A stretch of 60,000 nucleotides of DNA from Bolinopsis microptera (Eukaryota > Ctenophora > Tentaculata > Lobata > Bolinopsidae): the NCBI RefSeq assembly GCF_026151205.1, contig NC_087078.1, positions 13,377,118 through 13,437,117 of the forward strand. Reading direction: 5' to 3'. The notes beneath the pieces were generated by a model. It saw only the letters and a list, made by a program, of their open reading frames with translations. It was not told the origin of the DNA and did not search any database. Below are positions 9,839-21,600 of this stretch, piece after piece; the stretch's first letter is position 1, and each line of letters begins with the position of its first letter. A program made the translations under genes and the position numbers.

Positions 9839-12800
9839 GTCGGGTCAGAGGGACGGAAATATTCGTTTACGTTTGAGGATGTTGAGAGTATCTACAACTT
9901 CAAGAACACCTACTTATTTGCTCTAGCAGTCCCTAAAGTTAAATGTAAGTCAAATATTCCACTATAACTATGGCATTCCATGAAACACTGTGCACTTCCA
10001 TTCTCCGGAAATGAGTTGCTACATGAGATTGGTTTCTTTGTTGGCTGAAATATCAGTCACATTTCCCCAGGTCTATGTGACTGTCCTGGAGCTGAGAAGC
10101 ACTGCTCCCCAGACCGAGCTAACTGCTGGGAGATGGGTTAGGTGGAGCGGACAACTGTTTTGACTACTACGAGAGTTATCAGAGGAGTAGTGGGTGTGGG
10201 CTACTAGAGTGGCTAGGACAAGCTGACGTGAGTAGCTAGACTATCTAGACTAGGCTGACCTGAGTAGCTAGACTATCTAGACTAGGCTGACGTGAGTAGC
10301 TAGACTATCTAGACTAGCTGACCTGAGTAGCTAGACTATCTAGACTAGGCTGACGTGAGTAGCTAGACTATCTAGACTAGGCTGACCGTGAGTAGCTAGA
10401 CTATCTAGACTAGGCTGACCTGAGTAGCTAGACTATCTAGACTAGGCTGACCTGAGTAGCTAGACTATCTAGACTAGGCTGACCTGAGTAGCTAGACTAT
10501 CTAGACTAGGCTGACCTGAGTAGCTAGACTATCTAGACTAGGCTGACGTGAGTAGCTAGACTATCTAGACTAGGCTGACCTGAGTAGCTAGAATATCTAG
10601 ACTAGGCTGACCTGAGTAGCTAGACTATCTAGACTAGGCTGACCTGAGTAACTAGACTATCTAGACTAGGCTGACGTGAGTAGCTAGACTATCTAGACTA
10701 GGCTGACGTGAGTAGCTAGACTATCTAGACTAGGCTGACCTGAGTAGCTAGACTATCTAGACTAGGCTGACCTGAGTAGTTAGAATATCTAGACTAAGCT
10801 GACCTGAGTAGCTAGAATATCTAGACTAGGCTGACCTGAGTAGCTAGACTATCTAGACTAGGCTGACCTGAGTAGCTAGACTATCTAGACTAGGCTGACC
10901 TGAGTAGCTAGAATATCTAGACTAAGCTGACCTGAGTATCGTGATGTCGTTAAATGAGATATATACAAGATCAGTGATCACTCACAATTCATTCCCACAG
11001 AACTGAAAGAAGGGTAAACGCTATGCACATGCTCAAACAAAGGGTTAAACAATTTGTCAGGACCCTAAATTTGTTGGTCCCCAGCAAGTGCACCTGTTTC
11101 GCGGGCTGTGGTACTGATGTGGTAAACAGTAACTAAAGATAAATAGACAATTTATAACGAATAAAGGCATATTATATGTATATGTTCTTAGACATAGAAT
11201 AACATTACAGCGCCCAAAAGTGCAGCTGGTTCTCATTGATAAACTATAGCCCTCTAAGATACCAAGTTCCCGGCAACTGTCTTCATTGCAACCAATTTTA
11301 CCAACAAGGTCACTGATCCGGGTGATATAATTGGAAAATAATAAGGAAAATGTAATGGACCGTCTCAAATTAACGGGAAAAATTTAGAACACATTATGAT
11401 CGAGCATGCATTCATTTGAGAAAGGGAATTTGGAAGTTTGTTATGCCGATTTAAGCATGCAGGTGACATGAAACTCCAATGTAGCCACATCTGATCTGTA
11501 ACTACAGTTTCCTGTTGCACAGATGAACCTCGAATCTAACAATATTTCATAACATCACTAATATTTCCAGGTGTGCTGTTCAGTGCAGATAAAACAGCGA
11601 GGAAATAAGGTTTACAAAGCGTTCGAGCTATCAGACTCAGCCGTGAGAGCAACCTTTAGCGTGAAGAAAGGGGCGGGGGTCAAACAAACTCAACATGTCA
11701 ATCTAGAGAGTGGCAGTAAGTCGTGGTTGTGATTTCTCAGTTTATCATACACAGATAAATTTATGATATACATTGTATATCTACTCGGGAATATTATAGC
11801 GGGTTAATTTATGACTGGGAAAATTAATGACCGGGAAAAATATGGCGGACTTTCCCAAAACCCGCCAAATTATCCCAGTCATAATATTCCCGAGTAAGGT
11901 ACTCAACGAGGGAAAGAATGCAACAACAGAACGTGCTTTGTTATCTCTAAATCACCAGTTTAATTTCAGGTTCTGTATTCCCGAAGCTAGAGGACGACTA
12001 CATAGACAACATCTCGTTTGATAACCCTGGTAATATAAACGGTTTGTCTGATGGTTGGTACTTTGGCTCTGCTGACGGTCAGGACGTTCAGACCAACGTG
12101 GAGGTATTGTTTTAGTTGGAAAACAGTGAACCAGTAAATATTGGAGGGGGGAGGGGGGATTAATTCCGAGCCACCTCATGTTTGAAAAATCGCACCAAGT
12201 GCAGTTGAACGACGCGGACGAAATCCCTGATTCCCCGAAATCCCTGATTCCCTGATAAAGTTAATAATCTTCTCCTCTGACAAAGATTGTCACAGCAGAC
12301 CCACCACTGAAAACACTCTGAAAACACTCTAAAAACACTCTAAAAACACTCTAAGTAAACACTCTACCCCAGGTAAACAGCCTAGCAGAGTGGGATGTTA
12401 ATAAACTGGGATGGTTCAAACTAAAAGACGGCCGACCTGATTTTAACAAGGCTCTTGTTAAACAGGCCTTCAGAGGACAGGTATGTAAGAAGATATTTAG
12501 AACCAAGTTTAAGTATTATTGATTAATATCATTATTATTAACTAAAAAATATAATAGCATAATGATACATCTTAAGTTGAATGTTTAAATTCGATTGATA
12601 GAAATGAGACGTGTCCTGTCACCTTTGCGAAGGATAAATAAGTGTAACAACTCGTACCACTAATCTTTCTACCATCACTATTATCTAGGTTAAAGAGTGC
12701 AATAGTGACGATATTGAGGTAACATTTGCCTCTAAATTCATCAAAGAGAACAGCTTGGAGGAAGGACGATCAATTGCTGATTTTCACGGAGCTACAATTG

Positions 12801-15123
12801 AAGAGGCTGTAAGGGACAATATTCATCGAACAGTCACTCTGAAATACCACAGGTTCACTTATATTGACTTTATTGTGTTCTTTATTCCAGTATTAGTATG
12901 CGCCATGCGGTTACTTGAATTATCGAATAGATTATTTTTGGCTAAAATACTCAAAAAATAACTGAGATGGAAAATACCACTTATTTGTAACCATTATAAT
13001 ATCAGTTTTAGTCGCATCAGTGCGAGAATAGTGATGAGAGGAGAGAAGGAGGTGAAGCAGGAGTACACTAATCCTAAGTTCCAGGACTTCACTGCTTTCG
13101 CGTTCCTCGACAAACATTCTAACAGGTAAGCAGGTGATTGTAGTTGATAGAACATCGGGGGATAGTAAGGGGGGGGGGGGGGGGGGGGTGCAGCAAATAT
13201 TTCAAGATATTTTTAGAAGACAATATTATACTAACTTTCTATTATTCTTATATCATTTCAAAACGTTGTCGCACTTAAACGTCCAGTTATAATGAGCAAC
13301 TACAAAGAATTCCAAATATTACAGGTACATAAATGTAACAATAATGTCTGGGCAAGGGACACTACACGGCATCATGAAGGTCCCGGGGAAACACGACATT
13401 ATTTTCGACGTGATCGTCTCTGAAGCTGCCCAACCATCTCAGGTATACGTAGCTGTTGAATGACCGAGTCAACCGAAAATTCCCCTTCCAGATATCGATG
13501 ATAACAATCTTTTAAATCGATATTACACAGGAGTTTAACAGAGCACAAATTCTCAGAAGATTCAAGTAGCAGAATACCCCCGTAACACGACGAAAGTAGT
13601 GGAGATTATAGAGTGGTGTAATGAAGATCTGCAGGCGGAAGTGTGTTTACACACTAACGGACAGGATCTCAAGTGCAAGGATATTATCTGTCTTGAGCAG
13701 GTTAGTCGTATTTCGTCCATTTAGCTATTCATGAAAAAAGTGGAATAATTGGTCTATCGGAATGTAAAACACTTACAGTTTAATATTATTACATTGCTAA
13801 CACCATCCTCTAAACACACACCTTCAGGAACAAGACCAGTTTAGAGTGCCAAACAACACAATACACTACGAAACCTCAGAAAAGAGCTCTATCTTCAGTG
13901 CAGACACATGGGCAAAGTACCTCAATCCAATGGAGTGGTTCCAGGGTATTGACAATTGGCAGGAGGGTATTGTCATGGCGGTCAGCATCGTGGGTATTTT
14001 GATCTGTATCGGGATAACTGCTAAGATATGTAAGATGTTTGGATGTTTGGTCACCTGTTGTAACTGTCTGGGAAGGTGTTGCTGCAGGAGGAAGAGAAAG
14101 GTGAAGGTGGTAAAGAATACCAAGGGTAATGGATTGGATAGGAGTCGACCAGATACCCTGACTATCCTGAAAAGTCCTCGGTCCCACCGCCGACATCAAG
14201 CTCCAAGAAGTTGTGATACTGTAGAATACGCCTCACTTAATACATCAAAATTTGATTCTCACGGCTCTTACCTCGCAAGCCCAGCGGCCCTAGCAAGAAA
14301 AGAAGCGGAAGTTAGAAACCAAGCAAAGCGAGTGTTCGAAGCACGGCGCAAGTACGAGCGGCTCAGGTCGGTAAGTGTAGGTGAGATAGGGTCTCAGAGT
14401 TGTCCTCTAGAGGATCAGCAGCAGAGTGCCTCGTTGTGTCTCCTTCCCACAGCTCCTCCACAAATCTGGGTTCTGTCTCCTAACACTTCCTCTGGGGCGA
14501 TCTCATCGTTTTCTTCACAGGTTCGTAAAATAAATGATCTTACCTCGAAGAGGATTGCCTCGGGGAGTATTGCATCCTCGCAGAATGGAGTCAGGGCACA
14601 AAATGAAACCGAACAGATGAAAACAATCAAGGGTTTCTTAAATGAGCATGGAACCATGAACCTAGAATTCCAGGACAGAGGGGCTATGTTAGATCAACTG
14701 GACGATTCAACTCCAGACAGCAGCTTAGCATCATCTCTTACCAATAGTGCCGAACTGAAGCTGCCCCCCCAAGACGCTGAGGTAATGCCTTCCAAGAAAC
14801 CGCTTCACTTGAGATTACCATCAGATATCATAGATTTTCCTTCCGGATTGCTACCCTTGCCAAATGGCCACCGTCGTACTTTATCATCCAGTCCAGGCTT
14901 TCACATTAGTAGCCAATCTAGAAACCCAACCTTGAGACGTGCAAGCGAAGTTGCAATATTTAGATTCGACAATCTTGCCTCACCTCGACCCTTTGTATTC
15001 AATGATAACTCTGACGCAGAGCTGGACAGTTTTAACCCTCTGAAGCCGTCCATAGAATATAACGGGGGGACACCTCCTAATTCACCGCTTATTGTCAGCC
15101 AGGTTGCTGAGCAATTCATATAA
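9839..15123 (+). CDS. Type I membrane glycoprotein, candidate class II-type cell fusogen (5' end missing)
   Basis: Ten exons are visible: 9839-9944, 10071-10136, 11571 or 11584-11715, 11970-12103, 12373-12480, 12689-12852, 13012-13125, 13325-13442, 13557-13700 and 13828-15123. All have GT-AG borders. Phases agree throughout if exon 3 uses the acceptor ending at 11583; the stronger acceptor at 11570 would need a missed exon. About 793 residues are seen. They comprise a short Cys-rich block (CLCDCPGAEKHC), a long beta-rich ectodomain, an Ig-like stretch with NVT and NTT glycosylation sites and paired cysteines, a stem (NPMEWFQGIDNW), one transmembrane helix (GIVMAVSIVGILICIGIT), a cysteine cluster likely to be acylated, and a cytoplasmic tail of about 365 residues. 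This order matches class II fusogens such as HAP2 or EFF-1/AFF-1, but no signature was recognised with certainty. Confidence 0.5.
10205..10938 (+). repeat. 32-bp satellite array, about 22 copies, intronic
   Basis: Tandem units of 32 bp containing GTAGCTAGACTATCTAGAC and AGGCTGACCTGA, with CCTGA/CGTGA variants. Units are about 95% alike. The array sits in the intron between exons 2 and 3 of the glycoprotein gene and contains many CTAG tetramers. Confidence 0.92.
11781..11900. mobile_element. Palindromic MITE, TACTCGGGAATATTAT family, copy 1
   Basis: The ends are TACTCGGGAATATTAT and its reverse complement, with inner inverted copies of GACTGGGA and GGCGGGTTTT-type blocks. It lies in intron 3 of the glycoprotein gene. 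Two further copies lie in HPF1 intron 2 (22923-23162). It has no coding capacity. Confidence 0.75.
13169..13188 (+). repeat. Poly-G homopolymer (20 bases), intronic
   Basis: Uninterrupted G-run 44 bases into intron 7 of the glycoprotein gene, not paired with a C-run. Confidence 0.9.
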
Positions 15124-15677
15124 ATTATAGAGGCAGGGTGGAAGAATAAGCTATGAACCGAATAAGACAATACAGCAAGGAATAAGGATAGAATCCCTGT
15201 ATTTTAGTTTTCTCTTATGAAAACTCCTTCGGGTATTAGTGAAGTTTAAGCACGTGGACAGAGAGTAAACTCACAAGGGATCGTTCATATATTACGTGAG
15301 CCAGGAAAAACAGAGTGAAGGTTATCCGCAGGACGTCATTTACTTTTCATAGGCTTTATATTTAAACACAAGTTTTGGAATTTTGTGAGATTTATTTAAA
15401 TCTTTTCTTCTCTTCGCGACTAATTTGTAATCTTAAATACAAGTGTATATCATTGATTCTCAATTGTACATTATATAGGACCACGCATTATTCTTGATAT
15501 CTCAGTCATCTGAGTAGCATGAGCTCAAATTTTAATCAGGTCAAGTGTAATTTGAAACTCAGTGACTGAGTAATAAGCCCAAAACATTTGTACATTGAAA
15601 TCTGATCAACTGTATCACATGTACCAAGAGGTTCTCTATCCCATGGAAATGAGAACACATTACCAATCAAACTTACC
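15124..15677. other. Convergent intergenic region
   Basis: 3' flanks of the plus-strand glycoprotein gene and the minus-strand HPF1 gene. No gene or clear repeat seen. Confidence 0.4.
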
Positions 15678-18600
15678 TCAATTAGTTGGCTGAGCTTCTT
15701 CTTTTTCACAAATCCGCTTCATGATTTTAGAGAAGAGTTTTCTACCGAGCAGATCGTATGCCAGAGGTAGCAGAGACGATATGGTTCCTGAATAGTGTAT
15801 ACTGAATTACAGAGTTTATAATAAATGGTCAAATTTTAACACAGATGGGGAGGGGCAAAAGTCACTGGTCAGTATGTATACATTGAATTGGGTCTTATAA
15901 ATAGCAGTGTATCATATTTTAAAACTGTAACATTGCAGATGGTACACGGTAACTAGACTACTCATTTGAGGATTCCGTCGCCGGATAGGATTAATCCGAG
16001 AGCGGAGCTATTTAACTTACCGAGCGCGAGAGGTGTGCTCTCGGATTTAGCGCGGCGCAGCGCGCGCGCATATTAATCTGAAAATTAAACGTAACCCTGC
16101 GCGAGTATCATCACAAAATCAAATAACGCGTGCTACATCTTAAACTTCAGTAGACCCTATGAGGGCATTTTCCGTAATTATTTGCCAAAAACCTAATAGT
16201 TCCAAAGTATGGTATGATTAACTAAAGAGACAGAAGTGTCTACAAAGACAGCCCTCTATTCTGAACCAGGGCCTAAGTTTCAAAATAATAGCCTATAGAG
16301 TTAGTTTTTATCTAAAACTTATGCCAGCGCTACAATACTGACATCAGAAAACCCGAAATTTTAGTTTGCAAAAGCAGGAAATGACTGAGTAAACTGGAAA
16401 GGAGCGTTGTGAACTGCTCGAATCTACTCACCCATGAAGTTCCGACTTGTTTTATGTGCTAAGACACACATTCCCAACTCGAAGCCCATTCCGTAATCAC
16501 ACTCATCGTTTGCGAACTGAAATAAATAAATACATTTTAGTATTAGTAGTTATGACAGGCTTCGAAAATAAAAATACCCCAAAAATATATATGTAAGCCA
16601 TACAAGCTCGTGTGTGACTTAGTATTGTAAAACACCTTATTAATCTTAGTCTAATAACATATCAGGTAGCCAGCCTCATATTAAATACCCAAGACATATA
16701 TTATGACCATTATATTCAATACCGTATTCAATGATATTGCATATTCAATACCTTTAAAGCTTATATTATGAACATATATTATGACCATTATATTCAATAC
16801 CGTATTCAATGATATTGCATATTCAATACCTTTAAAGCTTTCATAAAGCATGATCTCTCAAGAACTAAAAGATTTAACAGTTAATACTTAATACCACTGG
16901 GAGACCTTGGGTCAGAAAACTGATCCGGCCCCCAAGAGGGGTCAGATCACGTCACTAATTAGTGACGTATAATTAGTGATGTTGATCCATGGATTGAATA
17001 TAATTGACACAGAAATGGGCTAGATCTGGGGTAGAGTTCACATGACAACTCTGTACATAGAAGCTATAAATTAAGAAGTGAACATGTTTTAAATTGAGAC
17101 AATGTATTGGTTGGTTATAAAATGTTATTAAAATGTTAAATCGATTAATGATATAATAAGGCAGCCCTTAATACTCAATACAGATCGTATTGAGTAAGGG
17201 AGTTCAATCCATATTTTAGGATAAATTAGATTTGCTTGTATTAATAGAAGTAATAATGATTTAATACTCCTGCTTTGCGCTAACAGTTATAATGATAGAA
17301 AAGTATTCCTTACAGAAATGTCTTTTGATCAAGATAATGCATAAAAATACTTATCTAGAAAATAAGAAAAAACAGATAGTACAGCAAAAATTTGATTAGT
17401 GCAATTTTCCATATTACAGACTACAGCAGATCTTGGTATTTATAGGCAACCACCAAGGCTTGTGTATCCATCAACTTATTACGTCACGTGAGCACTAAAG
17501 TGGCACGTGCCAAGTGTTAATCCAATCAACTGTATACAGCCTTAATCTGTAAATCTGCTAAATATACCGGTGTCTGCGGCTTTGATTATAAATTGGGCTG
17601 TAGTGCAGACTGTAACTATTGCTATAAACAGTAACTATTGCTATAAACAGTAATTATTACTATTAACAGTAATTATTGCTATTAACAGTAATTATTGCTA
17701 TAAACAGTAATTATTGTAATTAACAGTAATTATTGTAATTATTGTTATTAACAGTTACTATTGTAATTAACAGTAATTATTGCTATTAACAGTAATTATT
17801 GCTATTAACAGTAATTATTGTAATTAACAGTAATTATTGTAATTATTGTTATTAACAGTTATTATTGTAATTATTGTAATTTATAATGGTCTAACAAATC
17901 ATAAATTTCTTTTCGTGATAGCAATAAGAGACTTCATTATTACTCAACTGCAAATTTCCGTGTACAATAAAATAAAATATCCGTACTTGAAATGTAATGT
18001 ACCTGAATGTAGTTCATACACTCATCAAATGGAGCCAGTATTTTATCTTTCTTCGCCTCATCATCTGTTTCACAACTTTTTGTCAGCATGGCGTCAAGCT
18101 CGGCTGTAAAAAGAACAATGTTTCTTTTTAAGACTATAGAATGACGCATTCGTCCGAGAACATTCGCCCCAAATATTTAAATATCGTGTTTCATTCTACA
18201 AATTACAACAATGAAATCCGAGACATATTTTTAGATATTGTGTCTTTCTGAGAAGTATTTACGATAATATTCATATAATCATGGGTCAATATACATTAAC
18301 AGGGTGAAATTCTTGGGTAAACTTGATAAAATAGTTGTAACATGGTTAACCACTTTCCTTGTGTTGTTGGCTGATCATATGAGCGGGATATAAATACCTC
18401 ATTTCATTTAATATCACGATGAATTTAACTCAAAGCTCTCTTAAAATGAACAATTGACATTTTCATTCATCAAAACATGCTGACACTAAAAAGGGTATGA
18501 ACGCAATACATGGTATAAATGTCCTGTTGTGAAGTTTCAACAATATTTCAAATTTGTATATGACTGTTTAACACATGTGCTCACTGCTCCTATACTTTCT

Positions 18601-21600
18601 TGAATCAGCCTCACCAGATAGTATTATACCAGACTCCAGACTCCAGAGTTATATTAGTTATAATACTAGTTATACTACTAGTTATATTACTAGTTATACT
18701 AGTTATAATACTAGTTATCCTAGTTATAATACTAGTTATACTAGTTATATTACTAGTTATACTAGTTATATCACTAGTTATACTAGTTATAATACTAGTT
18801 ATAATAGTTATAATACTAGTTATATTAGTTATAATACTAGTTATACTAGTTATAATACTAGTTATACTAGTTATATTACTAGTTATATTACTAGTTATAT
18901 TACTAGTTATACTAGTTATATTACTAGTTATATTACTAGTTATATCACTAGTTATACTAGTTATATTAGTAGACAGGATACTCCAAAATAATGTATTAGT
19001 ATCGTGGCGTGAAATAAAGGGTGTACTGCTTCAACCCCTCTCCACCTCCAAGTATACCGTGTTACTTAAGATAGCTGCCAACAATAGAGAGGGTAACAAT
19101 AGTTCCGGGACACAGAGTACAATTCAAAAGTTCTAAATATAACTCAGCTAAAAATAGCGCGTTATGGTTCATTGTATTTACGTGAATACAGAATTGGAAA
19201 AAAGGTACTCGCGGTTAAGTGCCCCGACTGTGTCTTTTGTATAGAATGTGCATTGTGCCCCAACTGTGCATCGACACATTACCGTCAACCAAGTACTTAA
19301 AATTGAATAAAACGGGCAAAAGTTGATAAAAGATGTACTGTATTATAAAAGGTACTGGGTATTTAAAGCCAGTAAAATAGTTGAACTCACAGTAACTCAT
19401 GGTTAATGGTCGATATCCCACGTCATTCTTACCAACCAGCACAACTATCCCAATCTGAAGAATTGTTATTAAAGTATTAAATCATGGGTCAAGTCAGAAT
19501 AAACCAGTAAACAGGCTTTTTAAAGGAACATTTTAAGTTTATATACATAACGAAAATGCCGGTAATCTATGATGCCGGTAATCTATGTAATTATTGTACT
19601 ACAATGAACAATGAACATAGACCGGCTATATGTCAGTTAAGTCAGTGTTGCACCTTGTTAAATGTCTTAGCAACGACACTTTTCCTCCTTGTAGTTTCTA
19701 CTTTTTTCAAATCTTTCGTAGAAGCGTGGGCTTCAATCAGCTTTTTCAGATCTTTAGGTAGATCAACTTTTCGTTTCTTGCTTAAAACCCTGTGTATTAT
19801 ATCATTATTATATCATGTATTATATATTACATATCATATTATGTATGCATATGATCATACTACATATAATTATCATTGTTTTGAATTTAAACGTTCACAG
19901 GTGATTAAAGAGACGTGTCCCACCATTTGAAACCCACTCTAACTTATGTCAATGTCCCAATATATAAGGGGATTTATCTTTTAGTTCATTTGTCAAATTT
20001 TGATGATAAATGTATGTCTGGTGGTGGCAGACAACTTGATAAATGTTGAACATATAATAAGTTGCTGTATTTAAATACTTGAGAAAATTCCAGATACCCG
20101 ATACTATAATAACGATTATAACACCTATATAATGACTGATAACATACTGAAACATAAGAGTTAAGTACAAACCTTATTAGGTCAGTGTGTCCATTGCAAC
20201 AGGTGTTATAGCACCGTGATCACCCTTCCGTTTCTCTACAACAAATGTTGGCCGCTCCCAAGGGGTGTCCCTGGAGAAACAACATTTGCAACTTGTTTAG
20301 TTGACGAAATCTCCCAAAAAATTACGTTAGAATAAAAGCGCTATTTCAACAAAGTTTGACTGCCTCGTTGCGTAGCAACATCAAATGATTTATATAATAT
20401 ACGTCATGACTAACTTACATTTATGCTCACTCTATACTTTGACTATTCATAACTTAGACCGTTGTCAATTGTCATTGATAACTTTTGATGCGGTATAAGT
20501 ATCGATTAGAGGATAAGGGAATACTTAGAACTTTGTTGTCATCGTCGAATAAAAATCCATAATTAGTACAGTGCGGAGCTACACGATGAAGAGAAATTAG
20601 AAAATAACTGATGTTCAATTTCAATGAATCATTTCGAGCAGCGGGTTTCTGGTATTACATATTATAAAGTTTTCAGACATTGGTCTGTTTTTAGTTCATA
20701 AAAGTTTACTGACTTACATATATTCAGGTCTCATGATGTAGTTTTTCTACGAAGATTTCAACCGGAACCTTGTGTGTTTACTTACTGTGTGTCCAACCAA
20801 ATACATATTATAAATGTTAGAATGTTGAATTTAATAGTTGCATTATATAATATATAGCATTAATACAGTTCATTATAACGGAATTTACAATAAAGCCATT
20901 TATGATGAAGGGGCTGTTCCGACTTCGTGGTCAATACACACTATTAAAGTACTATAAAGTTGCAGCCTCTGTATTTAATATTAAAATAATTACCATCTCG
21001 AGATTGCCCGCCAACCCAGTTTACCTGGTTACTTTTAATGCCTACATTTACGGGCTGTTCCACAGAAAATGTGGATCCTGGCCGGTGCCCAGTAGTTCAT
21101 AAATTCACAAAGTCTAGAACCTAAGTCGTTACTGCATGTTAGTATATAATGTAGCCAATTTTTTGATAACCAACAAAATAAATTGTATGTACGCTTTATA
21201 ACATTTGCCTAATCCGGACAGAGACTAGAGACTAGAGAGCAACCTAAACTGTGCAATGTTTCATTGTGTGTAATAACGAGTTCATTACGAATCATTTGTA
21301 CATTTAAAGTCAAGTTAAGTCAAGTAGAACTAAAAATCCGCATACTGCTGCGGAGGTAAATTTTATTAACTTGTCAGAAAAAATGTTAAGAACCCACCCC
21401 CCTCCGGTAATCATATCTATTAGTAAATTACTGATGGGTAATAATAATTGTGCAATATAAGGCAACAATTGGAATAACATAGCTCAACAATAAACAAGCT
21501 TACTAATCAGGCTTATTTGAGGTACACAGAGAATAATGACTTATTAAACGGTCGATTCTGAAGAAAGTCTGATCAAATACATTAGTAAGGCTGAGTGCCT

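Noticed and set aside
13866-14199. Antisense frames over the last glycoprotein exon
   Set aside because: Shadow frames. The sense strand has a transmembrane segment, a consistent splice phase and a long open frame.
18575-19136. Tyr/Thr/Ser and Val/Ile/Leu repeat frames
   Set aside because: Two frames of an AT-rich minisatellite within an HPF1 intron.
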